From NCBI RefSeq assembly GCF_000092825.1, contig NC_014168.1:983946-1047945 (forward strand): DNA of 64,000 nucleotides, in the 5' to 3' direction. Numbering within the stretch: the stretch's first letter is position 1; each line of letters begins with the position of its first letter. A program made the position numbers and the translations under genes. This DNA is from Segniliparus rotundus DSM 44985 (lineage in GTDB: Bacteria; Actinomycetota; Actinomycetes; Mycobacteriales; Mycobacteriaceae). This document shows, piece by piece, positions 53,465-64,000 of this stretch. The notes under the pieces are model-generated. The model had not been told where the DNA came from, ran no database searches, and was given only the letters and a program-made list of their open reading frames with translations.

Positions 53465-54615
53465 GATTTACGCTCCCAGAACGCCGGTCCGACAGGTTCG
53501 ATGTAGTCGCCGTTCGCGATGAGGTAGCCCTCCTCGTTCACGGTGATGGGCAGCTGGGCGAGCGCGCGCGCCGCTGGGCCGAAGATCGGCTTCGCGTAGT
53601 GCAAAGCGTCGAACTGCGACTGGTGGCACGGGCACAGGATGCGGTTGGTCTGCTGTTCGTACAGCGAGGTCGGGCAGCCGACGTGCGAGCACACCTTGGT
53701 GTAGGCGTAGTACTCGCCGAAGTTGAAGTTCTCCTGACCCTTGCGCTTGACGACGCGCGCCGCGTCCTCCGGGCGCAGGCGGATGAGCATCACCGGGTTG
53801 CGGATCCCGTGGAACGACTCGAAAAGCCGCTCGCGGGACTCTTCGGTCTCGCCCTTTCCGTCGGACTCCCGCCACGGGAAGACGGTCTCCATGCCGCCGG
53901 AGGCGAGGTCCTCGGGTTTGACGAGCTCGACCGAGTAGATGTCCTGCGGCGTGTAACGGCGCAGGTAGATGGTCTCGTGCTCTTCGCCCTTGCGCGGCGT
54001 CCACCCGGTGTGCCAGAGGTCCGAGTCGTTTCCTTTGGCCCAAGGGTTGCGGATCGCGCCGCCGATGAAGAAGACGCCCGCGGCAGCGCCGAACACGCTT
54101 GCGCTGAAGATCAAAGCGCGCTTGATCATGGTGCGGCGGGGGAGGGTGGAAGTTTCCAACGAGTCGTTCAAGAGCGCGCCGAAGGTGAGTTTGTCCAAAG
54201 GCTTCGAGCCGCCGTCGTGGCGGTCTTGCACGGCGATCTCTTCTGGGATGAACCGTTTCGTGTAGACGATGGCGGCCACCCCGATGGCGAGGATCGACAC
54301 ACCCATCGTGAGTCCGATCAGCGGGGTTTCCCAGGTGTACGCCCAGTACCCGGATTCGCCGGGGCCGGCGTACTCCCAGTGCCCGAACAGGAAGACCGCG
54401 AGCAAAGCGATGGCGGCGAGGCCGCCCAGGATGAGCCAGAAGGCCACAAGCCGCTCGGCGCGCTTCTCGGCCCTGGTGCCAGGCACTGCCCAACGCTCCT
54501 GGCGGTGGATAAGACGCACCCCGTCTTGGGCGAGCCCGAGGGTGACGAGCTCGTCGCGGCTCATGGTGCTGAGCTCTTCCGGGGTGGGGTCTGGGGTGAG
54601 TGATTCGTTGCTCAT
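53461..54615 (-). CDS. qcrA: Rieske iron-sulfur subunit of the bcc complex
   Basis: The 384-residue protein has three membrane helices ([59 protein letters not shown]), the actinobacterial pattern, then the Rieske domain with [28 protein letters not shown], which holds the [2Fe-2S] ligands. The ATG at 54615 overlaps the qcrC stop. Confidence 0.95.
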   Translation of the reverse strand: MSNESLTPDPTPEELSTMSRDELVTLGLAQDGVRLIHRQERWAVPGTRAEKRAERLVAFWLILGGLAAIALLAVFLFGHWEYAGPGESGYWAYTWETPLIGLTMGVSILAIGVAAIVYTKRFIPEEIAVQDRHDGGSKPLDKLTFGALLNDSLETSTLPRRTMIKRALIFSASVFGAAAGVFFIGGAIRNPWAKGNDSDLWHTGWTPRKGEEHETIYLRRYTPQDIYSVELVKPEDLASGGMETVFPWRESDGKGETEESRERLFESFHGIRNPVMLIRLRPEDAARVVKRKGQENFNFGEYYAYTKVCSHVGCPTSLYEQQTNRILCPCHQSQFDALHYAKPIFGPAARALAQLPITVNEEGYLIANGDYIEPVGPAFWERKS

Positions 54616-55496
54616 GTGCGAGATCCAATCCACATCGCGAGGCCGAGGATCGCGACCACGCCGACGAAGGCCATGGCCGCGCCCTCGGAAACCGGCCCGA
54701 AGCCGCCGAGGGAGTACCCGCCCTGGGCGTTCGTCTCCGTGGCGGTCTTGATGTAAGCGATGATGTCTTTCTTGGCCTCAGGTGAGAGCTGCCCGTCGGA
54801 GAACTTGGGCATGTTTTGCGGTCCGGTGAGCATGGCCGCGTAGATCTGCTGCTCGTTCGGCGCGTCCAGCGGCGGCGCGAACTTGCCGGAGGAGAGCGCC
54901 CCGCCACGTCCGGTGTAGTTGTGGCACGACGCGCAGTTCATCCGGAACAGCTCCCCGCCTCGAGCGACCGAGTCCGGGTCTTTGCCCCGCAAGGACTCCT
55001 GCGCGAGAACCTTGTTGCCGTCCGCGTCGAGTTTGACGCTTCCGTCCGGGTTTTTCTCGTACACCACAGACGGGCCTTCGCCGTACGAGTCGATGTACGC
55101 CCCGACCGCCTCGATTTGCTTCTCGTCCCAGTCGCTCTGCTTGCGCCGGATCTGCGCCTCGTTGCGAGCTGCGGGCATGCGGCCGGACGAGACCTGGAAG
55201 TAGACGGCGGCATTGCCGACGCCGATGAGGCTCGGCCCCTGGCCTGCGATGCCCTCCAGGTTCGCCCCGTGGCATGTGATGCACGAGGTCTCGTACAGCT
55301 GCTTGCCGTCGCGGATGAGCGAGAGGTCTTTCTCGTCGGCCTTGGCCACCTGGGCATGCGGGGTCAAGAGGGTTGTCGCGAAGCCGGCGGCGACAAGACC
55401 GCTGAAGAGGACAGCGGCGGTTCGGGCGCGGCGGCGGAACTTGCCCGCCTTGCGCGGCGCGTCGCCGTCGGAAGAATGCTGGTGGAACAGTTTCAC
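54612..55496 (-). CDS. qcrC: Dihaem cytochrome c subunit of the bcc complex
   Basis: QcrC passes electrons straight to CtaC in the actinobacterial supercomplex. The 294-residue protein starts at GTG 55496 and has an N-terminal membrane anchor, two haem c sites (CITCH and CASCH), [21 protein letters not shown], and a C-terminal helix ([23 protein letters not shown]). No soluble cytochrome c gene lies near, as expected. Confidence 0.95.
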   Translation of the reverse strand: MKLFHQHSSDGDAPRKAGKFRRRARTAAVLFSGLVAAGFATTLLTPHAQVAKADEKDLSLIRDGKQLYETSCITCHGANLEGIAGQGPSLIGVGNAAVYFQVSSGRMPAARNEAQIRRKQSDWDEKQIEAVGAYIDSYGEGPSVVYEKNPDGSVKLDADGNKVLAQESLRGKDPDSVARGGELFRMNCASCHNYTGRGGALSSGKFAPPLDAPNEQQIYAAMLTGPQNMPKFSDGQLSPEAKKDIIAYIKTATETNAQGGYSLGGFGPVSEGAAMAFVGVVAILGLAMWIGSRT

Positions 55497-55510
55497 TTTT
55501 CCTACTACCT

Positions 55511-56140
55511 CTACTGCACGAAATAAATCGTGGCGAACAGTGCGATCCAGACGACGTCGACGAAGTGCCAGTAGTAGGACACCACGATCGCGGAGGTCGC
55601 CTGGGCTGGCGTGAACTTGCTCATCTTGGTTCGCACCAAGAGCAAGACAAAGGCCACGAGACCGCCGATGACGTGCAACCCGTGGAAACCAGTGGTGATG
55701 AAGAAGACGGACCCGTACGCGCTGGAGTCAAGCCGGGTGCCTTCGGCGTAGAGATTGGTGTACTCGAAGCCTTGCCCCATGACGAAGAACGTCCCCATGA
55801 GGAGCGTGATGGTGTACCACCGGCGCAACCCGAACACATCGCCGCGTTCGGCGGCGAACACGCCCCACTGGCAGGTGAACGAGGACAAGACGAGGACTGT
55901 GGTGACCGGGATGGCAAGGAAGAGGTTGAGGTGCGTCGGCTCCGGCGGCCAGTTCTTGTGCCCGTCGAGGGCGGGGGCTTGTCCCGCGCGGGTCACGAAG
56001 TACATGGCGAAAAGTCCCGCGAAGAACATCAGCTCGCTGGAAAGCCACACAATAGTGCCGACACTGACCATGTTGGGCCTGTTGAGCGAGTGAACTCGGC
56101 TCGCGATGGCCGCGTGCGAAGGGGCTGCCGCGCTCGTCAT
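55511..56140 (-). CDS. ctaE: Cytochrome c oxidase subunit III
   Basis: This 209-residue protein has five membrane helices with [35 protein letters not shown] and the conserved end [18 protein letters not shown]. It lies 14 bp before qcrC and forms the operon ctaE-qcrC-qcrA-qcrB, as in Rv2193-Rv2196. Confidence 0.95.
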   Translation of the reverse strand: MTSAAAPSHAAIASRVHSLNRPNMVSVGTIVWLSSELMFFAGLFAMYFVTRAGQAPALDGHKNWPPEPTHLNLFLAIPVTTVLVLSSFTCQWGVFAAERGDVFGLRRWYTITLLMGTFFVMGQGFEYTNLYAEGTRLDSSAYGSVFFITTGFHGLHVIGGLVAFVLLLVRTKMSKFTPAQATSAIVVSYYWHFVDVVWIALFATIYFVQ

Positions 56141-56219
56141 GTGGTTCAGTATGACACCTCGTAGTAGCTCTGGCGCTCTCGGGGTCGGGTAGCGCCGAGG
56201 AAAAGTTCCCGGCGACTTC

Positions 56220-56594
56220 TCACGCCGGGAGAAGCGCCCAAAGGACCAGCGCGATGACCGCGAACGTCGCCTGTGTGGCAGCCGCGCGCAGGTAAGAGAG
56301 CCCCGCGGAGACCAAGACGAGCGCCGCTGCCACGATGCACGACAATGCGAACAGGGTCAGGGCTTCGCCGCTCTCCCCGCCGATCGCGATCCCGACAAAG
56401 ATCCCGATGGCGAGGAACAAGTTGTAGAACCCCTGGTTGTACGCCAAGGATTTTGTCGCGGCGGCTTGCTCCGCGGACTGCAGGCCAAACCGGCGGTACA
56501 CTGCGGGCTTGGTCCACAGCACGCTCTCCATGAGGAAGATCACGATGTGCAAGAGGGCCGCGAGGGCCGCGAAGATTTCGAAGGCAATGAGCAT
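56220..56594 (-). CDS. DUF1304 membrane protein
   Basis: The 124-residue protein has four membrane helices and the family start [25 protein letters not shown], then [15 protein letters not shown]. These are DUF1304 hallmarks. Function unknown. It is divergent from trpD. Confidence 0.85.
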   Translation of the reverse strand: MLIAFEIFAALAALLHIVIFLMESVLWTKPAVYRRFGLQSAEQAAATKSLAYNQGFYNLFLAIGIFVGIAIGGESGEALTLFALSCIVAAALVLVSAGLSYLRAAATQATFAVIALVLWALLPA

Positions 56595-56649
56595 TCGCTC
56601 ATACTAGGCGGCTCCGCAAGCGGCGGCGCGCCCCCGCTACGATCACGCT

Positions 56650-57726
56650 GTGCCGCCCGATGACCAGTCCGCTCCGTCGTGGCCCGCGCTTCTGCGTGAG
56701 CTCTTCGCCGGCAACGAGCTTTCCGCCGAGCGCGCGCAATGGGCGATGGGCGAGATCATGTCCGGCGCCGTGGCCCCGACGCAGATCGCCGCGTTTGCCA
56801 CCGCTTTGACGATGAAAGGCCCCAGCGCCGACGAGCTCGAGGGCCTCGCCGAGGCGATGCGCGAGCGCTCGGTCCCGTTGGCGGTGCAACATCCCTGCGT
56901 CGACATCGTCGGAACCGGCGGCGACGGCCTCGACACCGCGAACATCTCCACCCTCGCCGCATTGGTCACCGCGGCGTGCGGCGTGCCGGTGGTCAAACAC
57001 GGCTCGCGCGCCGCTTCGTCCGCGTCTGGCTCGGCGGACGCGCTGGAAAAGCTCGGAGTGCGGGTCGATCTCGGCCCCGAAGACCTGGCGCGCTGTGTCG
57101 CGCAGACCGGCATTGGTTTTTGCTTCGCCCAGCGCTACCACCCCTCCATGCGCGAGCTCGCCCCGGTCCGCCGGGAGCTCCGTGTGCCCACGGTGTTCAA
57201 CGTCCTGGGCCCGCTCGCCAACCCCGCCCGACCCCGGTTCGGCCTCATCGGCTGCTCGTGGTCGTCGCTTGCCGAGGCGATGGCCGAGGTTTTCGCCCGT
57301 CGGGGCGACCGGGTGGCTGTTGTCCGAGGGGCGGACGGTCTTGATGAGCTCACGACCACCGGCGGCAACGACGTGTGGTTCGCGGACGGCGGGCGGGTTG
57401 TCAGGCTTTCGCTCGACGCGGCGGATTTCGGTGTGCCCAGGGCGCAGATCGGGCAGTTGCGCGGCGGGCGGAACGTGACGGAAGCCGCGTCGTTGGTCAC
57501 AGCGGTCCTGGGACTTGGGGAGCGACAGCATACGGGCGAGTGGGACGTGGACGCGATCCGGGATGTGGTCCGCTGGAACGCGGCCGTGGCTGTCGCGGTG
57601 GCCCGAGGCCGGAGGCTGGACCGCGCCGGGGTGGGCGTAAGCCTGCAGGAAGCGAGCGAGGCGCTCGCGAACGGCGCGGCCGGGGAGCTGCTGCGGCGGT
57701 GGGTGAGTTTTTCTTCGTCCCTCTGA
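56650..57726 (+). CDS. trpD: Anthranilate phosphoribosyltransferase
   Basis: TrpD joins anthranilate and PRPP in tryptophan synthesis. The 358-residue protein starts at GTG 56650 and has the PRPP motif VDIVGTGGDGLDTANIST, VKHGSRAASSASGSADALEKLG, and FCFAQRYHPSMRELAPVRREL with NVLGPLANPA, in family order. It matches Rv2192c in place. Confidence 0.95.
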   Translation: MPPDDQSAPSWPALLRELFAGNELSAERAQWAMGEIMSGAVAPTQIAAFATALTMKGPSADELEGLAEAMRERSVPLAVQHPCVDIVGTGGDGLDTANISTLAALVTAACGVPVVKHGSRAASSASGSADALEKLGVRVDLGPEDLARCVAQTGIGFCFAQRYHPSMRELAPVRRELRVPTVFNVLGPLANPARPRFGLIGCSWSSLAEAMAEVFARRGDRVAVVRGADGLDELTTTGGNDVWFADGGRVVRLSLDAADFGVPRAQIGQLRGGRNVTEAASLVTAVLGLGERQHTGEWDVDAIRDVVRWNAAVAVAVARGRRLDRAGVGVSLQEASEALANGAAGELLRRWVSFSSSL

Positions 57727-57757
57727 GGGCGCCCGGCGCAAAACGCCCTCGTTGTTT
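57725..57757 (+). terminator. Rho-independent terminator of trpD
   Basis: GAGGGCG (57725-57731) and CGCCCTC (57744-57750) form a 7-bp stem that starts inside the stop codon. GTTGTTTTGTGCTTTT follows. Confidence 0.75.
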
Positions 57758-57966
57758 TGTGCTTTTCCGTCTTGTGGGGCAGTTCCTGTAACCTCTTTGC
57801 CATAGACGACACGGGCCGCTTGGATTGGACAGGGAAGCCGCCTTTTCGTATTCTGATTCACGACGTACACCAAAATGTTATCTCGCGACGGAGAAAAGAT
57901 CCGTCATGCCGTGTCACGGCCAGTCTCCGGACTCGGCAGTAGAGATCCAATCACTGGAGGTAGTAG
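57758..57966 (+). promoter_or_regulatory. Leader region of the NlpC/P60 gene
   Basis: This 209-bp gap is AT-richer than its flanks and must hold the promoter. Short inverted repeats (GCCG..CGGC near 57909; AGTC..GACT near 57924) suggest some structure. GGAGG lies 6 bases before the GTG start. No known riboswitch pattern was found. Confidence 0.4.
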
Positions 57967-59166
57967 GTGCTGGACTCGGCAAGCGGGGCTCTCCCGCGAA
58001 GAGCCGCGTTGAGCCGCGCTCTCATCTCGCAGCGGCTCGCCAGGCGACTGCCCTCGGCGCTTCTCGGCGCTGTCGTCGCCATAGCTCTCTCGATGGCGAA
58101 CGCCTGGTCGGACCCCAACGACCCGGTCGCACAGCTGCGAGCCCTGGCCCGTCAGTCGGAGCAAACCGAAGAAGCCCAGTATCAGGCCATGACCGACCTG
58201 AACGCGGCGCATGCCGCGCGGGCGCAAGCGCAGACCCGCCTGGCCGAGGATCAGGCCAAGCAAGAGCAGACCAAAGCAGTCGTCGAGCAGTACCAGGGCG
58301 TTGTGGACATGTTCGTCGAGACCGCCTACAACGGTGTTCGCCTCAACGAGGTCTACGCCCTGCTGGTGAGCAAATCGCCTGGACAGCTTCTTGACCAGAT
58401 GTCGGACATCAAGGTCATTGCCGCGGATGTGCAGGACAAAGTGACCTGCTACAAGGCCGCCCACGTGAAGGCGCAGCAAGCTGCGGCCGACACCGCCCAG
58501 GCTCTCGACGCGGCGAAAGCCGCCGAGCAGCGCGCTCTGGCCAAACGTGCCGAGCTGCAGGCGAAAGAGGCCCAGCTGCAACAGCAAATCGCCGCCATCA
58601 AAGACCAGTACACGAAGCTGACTCCGCAGCAGTTGCACGACTTCAGCGTCAACCCGATGGAGGGCGCCGCCCCGCAGCCCGAATCTGCCGCCCCGCCCGC
58701 ACAGGTGCTTCCGCCAGAGGCTGAGGACGCCGTTCCGCCGGACGCGCAGAAGAAGCAAGAGGCCGCGCCGCGTCCCCCGGAGTCCTCCGACGCTCCCGAG
58801 GAACAGGCCGCCGAGAGTTCGAAAGGGCGGGCCGTGCAGGCCGCGCTCAGCCGAGTCGGCCGGCCATACGTCTGGGGTGGCTCCGGCCCTGGCGTGTTCG
58901 ACTGCTCTGGCCTTGTGATGTGGTCCTACCAGCAGGTCGGCCGCTCCATGCCGCACTCCAGCCAGGCCCAGGACGGGCTCGGCAGGCATATCGGCCGGGG
59001 CGACTTGCAGCCCGGCGACCTTGTGACCTACTACTCAGGCGTTTCGCACGTCGCGCTGTACATCGGCAACGGGATGGTCGTCCACGCGCCGACGTACGGC
59101 CAGCCTGTGACGGTCGCGCCAATCGACGCGGCGGGCCCGGTGCACGCGTTCGTCCGCATCGGCTGA
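57967..59166 (+). CDS. Secreted NlpC/P60 peptidoglycan endopeptidase (Rv2190c-like)
   Basis: The 399-residue protein has a signal helix near residues 30-48 (ALLGAVVAIALSMANAWS), a long coiled-coil domain (residues 55-220), a Pro/Glu/Ala linker, and a C-terminal NlpC/P60 domain: GRPYVWGGSGPGVFDCSGLVMWS with the catalytic Cys, then SGVSHVALYIGNG with the His. It cuts peptidoglycan stem peptides; the coiled coil may hold the enzyme inactive until partners bind. The gene order trpD-hydrolase-pimB matches Rv2192c-Rv2190c-Rv2188c. Confidence 0.92.
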   Translation: MLDSASGALPRRAALSRALISQRLARRLPSALLGAVVAIALSMANAWSDPNDPVAQLRALARQSEQTEEAQYQAMTDLNAAHAARAQAQTRLAEDQAKQEQTKAVVEQYQGVVDMFVETAYNGVRLNEVYALLVSKSPGQLLDQMSDIKVIAADVQDKVTCYKAAHVKAQQAAADTAQALDAAKAAEQRALAKRAELQAKEAQLQQQIAAIKDQYTKLTPQQLHDFSVNPMEGAAPQPESAAPPAQVLPPEAEDAVPPDAQKKQEAAPRPPESSDAPEEQAAESSKGRAVQAALSRVGRPYVWGGSGPGVFDCSGLVMWSYQQVGRSMPHSSQAQDGLGRHIGRGDLQPGDLVTYYSGVSHVALYIGNGMVVHAPTYGQPVTVAPIDAAGPVHAFVRIG

Positions 59167-59208
59167 GCGCTGGGCGACTCACCGCTGAGCATGCGGCTTG
59201 TGCTGTTG

Positions 59209-59237
59209 CCCGGTCAGTGTGATTTAGGCTGACCGGG
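59209..59237. promoter_or_regulatory. Inverted repeat over the pimB promoter and start
   Basis: CCCGGTCAG (59209-59217) and CTGACCGGG (59229-59237) are exact complements around an 11-base centre with TTTAGG. A -10-like TTTAGGCT (59223-59230) lies inside, and the right arm ends on the first base of the GTG start. It could be an operator on a nearly leaderless gene, or a terminator for the gene before. Confidence 0.5.
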
Positions 59238-60373
59238 TGTCCAAGGCTCTTTTAATCACGAATGACTTTCCGCCCAGACCGGGAGGGATCCAGTCATACG
59301 TGCACGCCCTTGCCACACGGTTGCCCGCAGATTCCCTCGTGGTCTACACCGCGTCGTGGAAAAATGACGAGGAGCAGCGGCGCTTCGACGCGGCGCAGCC
59401 GTTCCCCATCGTGCGCCATCCGCGTTCGCTGCTGCTGCCGAGCCCTTGGACTGCCCGTCGAAGCCAAGAGCTGGTCCGCGAACACGGGGTGGAGTCGGTG
59501 TGGTTCGGCGCGGCGGCTCCCTTCGCTTTGCTTGCGAACGCGGTGCGGGCGGCAGGAGCCCAACGGGTCGTGGCAAGCACGCACGGGCACGAGGTGGGCT
59601 GGTCGATGACCCCCGGAGCCCGTCAGGCGCTCCGACGTATCGGCTCCACCGTGGACACGGTCACATATGTGAGCCAGTACGCCCTTCGTCGGGTGCGTCG
59701 CGCCTTCGGGCCGGGCGTCGATTTCGTGCGGCTCGCCCCTGGCGTCGACGCCGAGCGCTTCCAACCAGACCCGCAGGCGCGTGAGGCGATGCGGGAACAG
59801 CACCGCGTCGGTGAGGCTCCGGTCCTGCTCTGTCTCGCGCGGTTGGTGCCGCGCAAAGGGCAAGACGTGCTCATCGGGGCAATGCCCCGGATTCTTCGTG
59901 AAGTCCCGGACGCGTTGTTGGTGATCGTGGGCAGCGGTCCCTGCGAGAAGCATTTGCGCCGGCTCGCCGAACAGCACGGCGTGGCAGACCGGGTTCGTTT
60001 CGTCGGGCGGGTGCAGGAGGAAGAGCTTCCGGCCTGGTACGCCATGGCCGACGTGTTCGCCATGCCCTGCCGCACCCGCGGCCGGGGACTTGACGTCGAA
60101 GGGCTCGGCATCGTGTTCCTCGAAGCTTCCGCCGTAGGCCTCCCGGTGATCGCAGGAGACTCCGGGGGAGCGCCGGAAACCGTCCGCGAGGGCGAGACCG
60201 GCACAGTGGTCTCAGGGCGCGCGGTGCCGGACGTCGCCAACGCCGCTGTGCGATTGCTCTCCGACAAACTCTGCGCGAGCAAAATGGGAGTCGCGGGCCG
60301 GGCCTGGGTGCAAGAGTCATGGAGCTGGGACGCTTCAGCGCAAACCCTTGCCGAGCTGCTGCGCCTCAGTTGA
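59237..60373 (+). CDS. pimB: Mannosyltransferase PimB (GT4 family)
   Basis: PimB adds the second mannose to phosphatidylinositol monomannoside in cell-envelope glycolipid synthesis. The 378-residue GT-B protein starts LLITNDFPPRPGGIQSYVHALA, with the family's P-P-R-x-G-G loop, and has LARLVPRKGQDVLIGAMPRI and the E-x7-E region GLGIVFLEASAVGLPVIAG. The start is GTG. It is the place of Rv2188c. Confidence 0.9.
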   Translation: MSKALLITNDFPPRPGGIQSYVHALATRLPADSLVVYTASWKNDEEQRRFDAAQPFPIVRHPRSLLLPSPWTARRSQELVREHGVESVWFGAAAPFALLANAVRAAGAQRVVASTHGHEVGWSMTPGARQALRRIGSTVDTVTYVSQYALRRVRRAFGPGVDFVRLAPGVDAERFQPDPQAREAMREQHRVGEAPVLLCLARLVPRKGQDVLIGAMPRILREVPDALLVIVGSGPCEKHLRRLAEQHGVADRVRFVGRVQEEELPAWYAMADVFAMPCRTRGRGLDVEGLGIVFLEASAVGLPVIAGDSGGAPETVREGETGTVVSGRAVPDVANAAVRLLSDKLCASKMGVAGRAWVQESWSWDASAQTLAELLRLS

Positions 60374-60396
60374 GGCCTGCTAGCGTTCCTGCCACT

Positions 60397-60786
60397 ATGC
60401 ATAGCGTTCAGATCGCCGATCAAACCTTTGTCGCAGCATCGCCTGCGAGCGTCGGGAAAGGTCTCGAAGACGCGAGCCAGTGGCGGCGCTGGTGGCCGGG
60501 GCTCGACCTTGAAGTCCGTGAGGCACGGGGTGAGAAAGGTGTCCGATGGCTCGTGGACGGCGAGGTCAAAGGCACTATGGAAGTCTGGCTCAAACCAGAA
60601 TTGGACGGGGCTTTGCTGCACTTCTTCCTCCATGGCGAGCCATCCGCCTCGCTCGGCCCCAGTGAGCTGCGTCGACTGGTCCGCAAACTCAGGCTTGCTG
60701 GCAAAGCGATGAGTTTCGAGCTGAAAGACCGCTGCGAGGCGGGGAAGCTGCCGGGCCATGCTCCCTCGTTCCAGGCTGAAGGGTAG
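60397..60786 (+). CDS. SRPBCC-like hypothetical protein (Rv2186c-like)
   Basis: This 129-residue protein looks like a START/SRPBCC fold: an N-terminal strand (HSVQIADQTFVAASPASVGKGLEDASQWRRWWPGLDLEVREA) and later strands GVRWLVDGEVKGTMEVWLKP. It is followed 9 bp later by a clear SRPBCC gene. It may bind a small hydrophobic ligand; nothing more can be said. Confidence 0.75.
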   Translation: MHSVQIADQTFVAASPASVGKGLEDASQWRRWWPGLDLEVREARGEKGVRWLVDGEVKGTMEVWLKPELDGALLHFFLHGEPSASLGPSELRRLVRKLRLAGKAMSFELKDRCEAGKLPGHAPSFQAEG

Positions 60787-60795
60787 GTTTGCCGT

Positions 60796-61236
60796 ATGGC
60801 AGATCACACCCGGCAATCGATTGTCATTGACGCGAAACCCGAGGACGTGATGGCGGTGATCGCCGACCTCGACCGGTACCCGGATTGGGTGGACGCCGCG
60901 CAGTCCGTCGAAATCCTTGAGCGCGATGAGCGAGGGACTCCTGTGCGGGCACGGTTCGTGCTCGACGCGGAACTTCTCAAAGACACCTACGAGTTGCGGT
61001 ACACCTGGGCGCGGGATGGCCGCTCGGTGCGCTGGACCCTGTTGGAGAGCACCATCATGCGCTCTCAGGAGGGCGCGTACATCCTTGAGCCGAACCCCGA
61101 GGGCACGAAGGCGACGTACGAGCTCTCGGTCGACCTGCGCATACCCATGCTGGGGCTGTTCCGCCGCAAAGCCGAACGGGCGATCATTGACACGGCGCTC
61201 AAAGAGCTCAAGAAACGCGTCGAATCGCTCGTCTGA
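60796..61236 (+). CDS. SRPBCC/polyketide cyclase-type protein (Rv2185c-like)
   Basis: The 146-residue protein has the family start QSIVIDAKPEDVMAVIADLDRYPDWVDAAQSVEIL, then a strand-rich region and a long C-terminal helix (AERAIIDTALKELKKRVESLV). This is the coenzyme Q-binding/START-like fold. It probably carries a lipid or quinone, by family knowledge. Confidence 0.88.
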   Translation: MADHTRQSIVIDAKPEDVMAVIADLDRYPDWVDAAQSVEILERDERGTPVRARFVLDAELLKDTYELRYTWARDGRSVRWTLLESTIMRSQEGAYILEPNPEGTKATYELSVDLRIPMLGLFRRKAERAIIDTALKELKKRVESLV

Positions 61237-61279
61237 CTCCTCGCGAGCGTTGCGAGGAGCCATAGGTAGAGTGGTCTTT

Positions 61280-62077
61280 GTGGCCACGAGCACTTCTTCC
61301 AACCCCGCTGCGAATCAGCCGGTGCACAAAGCGCTGACGAAGGACTACACCGGGCGCACGCTTTGGTACCGGGCCTTCAAGTACGTGTTCATCGGCCCTC
61401 TGTTGCAGGTGTTGTGCCCAAGCACGGTCGAAGGGGCGGAGAACATACCGAGTTCTGGTGCGGCCCTCATCGCGTACAACCACCTTTCGGCCACGGACTG
61501 GCTCTTTGTTCCGCTCGCGGTCCCGCGCAAGGTGACGCATGTGGCCAAGAGCGAATATTTCACCGGCACAGGGTTCAAAGGCGCGTTCCAACGCTGGTTC
61601 TTCTCCTCGGCAGGGCAGGTGCCGCTCGACCGCAGCGGCGGAGACGCTTCCCGAGCCGCGCTGGAATCCTTGAAGAAAGTCCTGGCCAAGGGAAATCTGG
61701 CTGCGATTTTCCCCGAAGGCACTCGTTCTCCGGACGGGCGGTTGTACAAGGGCAAGACCGGCGTCGCGCGAATCGCGCTCGAATCCAAGGTCCCGGTGAT
61801 CCCGGTCGGGGTGATCGGGACGGACAAGGTCTTGGCCCCCGACAGCGCGAAATTCCATCCCCATCCGGTGACGGTCCGAATCGGCAAGCCTTTGGATTTC
61901 TCCCGGTTCTATGATTTCGTGGGGAATCACTACGTCGAACGTTCCATCGCGGACGAGATCATGTACGAGATCATGCGTTTGAGCGGCCAAGAGTACGTGG
62001 ACGAGTACGCCAGTCGGAAGAAGAAGGGCCGCGGCGCGAGCGGCTCGGGGCCCGCGACCGCTCCTTCCGCAGCCTGA
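61280..62077 (+). CDS. 1-acylglycerol-3-phosphate O-acyltransferase family protein (Rv2182c-like)
   Basis: PlsC-type enzymes acylate lysophosphatidic acid or related glycolipids. The 265-residue protein has the catalytic block AYNHLSATDWLFVPLA (NHxxxxD), the substrate-binding block AIFPEGTRSPDGRLYKGKTGVARIAL, and VPVIPVGVIG. A GTG at 61271 is an alternative start. The tail is Lys/Ala-rich. It overlaps the next gene by 1 bp. Confidence 0.88.
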   Translation: MATSTSSNPAANQPVHKALTKDYTGRTLWYRAFKYVFIGPLLQVLCPSTVEGAENIPSSGAALIAYNHLSATDWLFVPLAVPRKVTHVAKSEYFTGTGFKGAFQRWFFSSAGQVPLDRSGGDASRAALESLKKVLAKGNLAAIFPEGTRSPDGRLYKGKTGVARIALESKVPVIPVGVIGTDKVLAPDSAKFHPHPVTVRIGKPLDFSRFYDFVGNHYVERSIADEIMYEIMRLSGQEYVDEYASRKKKGRGASGSGPATAPSAA

Positions 62078-62559
62078 TGCCGAGGTTCTTCTACGACACC
62101 GAATTCATCGAGGACGGCGTCACGATCGACCTTGTCTCCATTGGCGTCGTCGCCGAGGACGGCAGAGAATTCTACCGCGTGTCCACCGGATTCGACGCGA
62201 GCAAAGCAGGCAAATGGGTGCGCGAGAACGTGCTCGCGCAGCTGCCGCCGCTTTCCTCCCCGCTCTGGGTTTCTCGTGCGAAACTGCGCGAGGAACTGCT
62301 GGAATTCTTGACAGCGGAAGGCGAAGGGCCGATCGAACTCTGGGCGTGGATGGGGGCGTACGACCATGTGGTGCTCTGCCAGCTTTGGGGCGCTATGCCC
62401 GCGTTGCCGAGGGCGTTGCCCCGCTATACCCGCGATGTGCGCCAGCTTTGGGAAGAGCGGGGCAGCCCGCCATTGCCGCCAGTGCCCGAAGGCGCGCATG
62501 ACGCCCTCGTCGACGCGCGGCACTGCCGCGCGCGCTATGAAACCCTCCAAGGCTCCTGA
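62077..62559 (+). CDS. 3'-5' exoribonuclease, Rv2179c type
   Basis: This 160-residue protein starts MPRFFYDTEFIEDG with the first catalytic D-x-E, and has WAWMGAYDHVVLCQLWG and EGAHDALVDARHC, the other acidic/His residues of a DEDDh nuclease. The family is restricted to a few lineages, and the M. tuberculosis member degrades RNA from the 3' end. It is coupled to the acyltransferase gene. Confidence 0.9.
   Translation: MPRFFYDTEFIEDGVTIDLVSIGVVAEDGREFYRVSTGFDASKAGKWVRENVLAQLPPLSSPLWVSRAKLREELLEFLTAEGEGPIELWAWMGAYDHVVLCQLWGAMPALPRALPRYTRDVRQLWEERGSPPLPPVPEGAHDALVDARHCRARYETLQGS

Positions 62560-64000
<1,441 letters not shown>

Noticed and set aside
51662-53506. A 614-codon open frame opposite qcrB
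   Set aside because: Low-information charged sequence over a perfectly conserved cytochrome b gene.
57758-57966. c-di-AMP (ydaO) riboswitch before the NlpC/P60 gene
   Set aside because: Such switches often precede wall hydrolase genes in actinobacteria, but the conserved blocks of the motif were not found here.

Overview
The window looks like the chromosome of a mycolic-acid actinobacterium of the Mycobacteriales. GC content is high and many genes start with GTG or TTG. Several blocks keep the Mycobacterium tuberculosis gene order: nadD-rsfS-gpgP-octT-degV-comEA-comEC, oppBCDA, and ilvE to aroG (cobT-like, DUF3043, HesB, asnB, ctaC, ctaF, qcrCAB, ctaE, trpD, an NlpC/P60 gene, pimB and onward). 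The blocks are rearranged and some expected genes are absent (mmpS3 and its neighbour, holA), which suggests a deep relative such as Segniliparus. The genus is an inference from protein likeness and layout.

Layout. 1-2.3 kb: the 5' end of a methyltransferase gene, soxR, a SoxR box, and a SoxR-controlled efflux gene that carries a frameshift. 2.35-8.7 kb: NAD synthesis, ribosome silencing, methylglucose lipopolysaccharide enzymes, DegV and the DNA-uptake genes comEA/comEC, most overlapping by 4 bp, then a dienelactone hydrolase. 8.8-16.8 kb: a quinone oxidoreductase, a repeat-rich Lys/Ala/Pro protein, a four-gene BMP-type nucleoside ABC importer and a secreted YdcF-like protein.

16.9-35.7 kb: an integrated element of about 18.8 kb bounded by a perfect 16-bp direct repeat. 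It entered the extreme 5' end of an MFS gene, and the original first codons of that gene lie at 16871, 18.8 kb from the rest. The right end carries a tyrosine integrase, an XRE repressor, an excisionase-like protein and a RepA-like ATPase. The left part carries secreted cell-wall hydrolase and type VII-like proteins, two of them divergently paired with lipoproteins. The middle holds small membrane proteins, an HNH nuclease, a 32-residue membrane peptide behind two large inverted repeats, and three copies of a GC-rich repeat of about 60 bp.

35.7-44.3 kb: the rest of the interrupted MFS gene, dps, the oligopeptide importer oppBCDA and another MFS gene. 44.4-64 kb: ilvE, a degenerate cobT-like gene, DUF3043, a HesB-type Fe-S protein, asnB, the cytochrome bcc-aa3 genes (ctaC, ctaF, qcrCAB, ctaE), trpD, a secreted NlpC/P60 hydrolase, pimB, two SRPBCC-type proteins, an acyltransferase, a 3'-5' exoribonuclease, and aroG running off the right edge.
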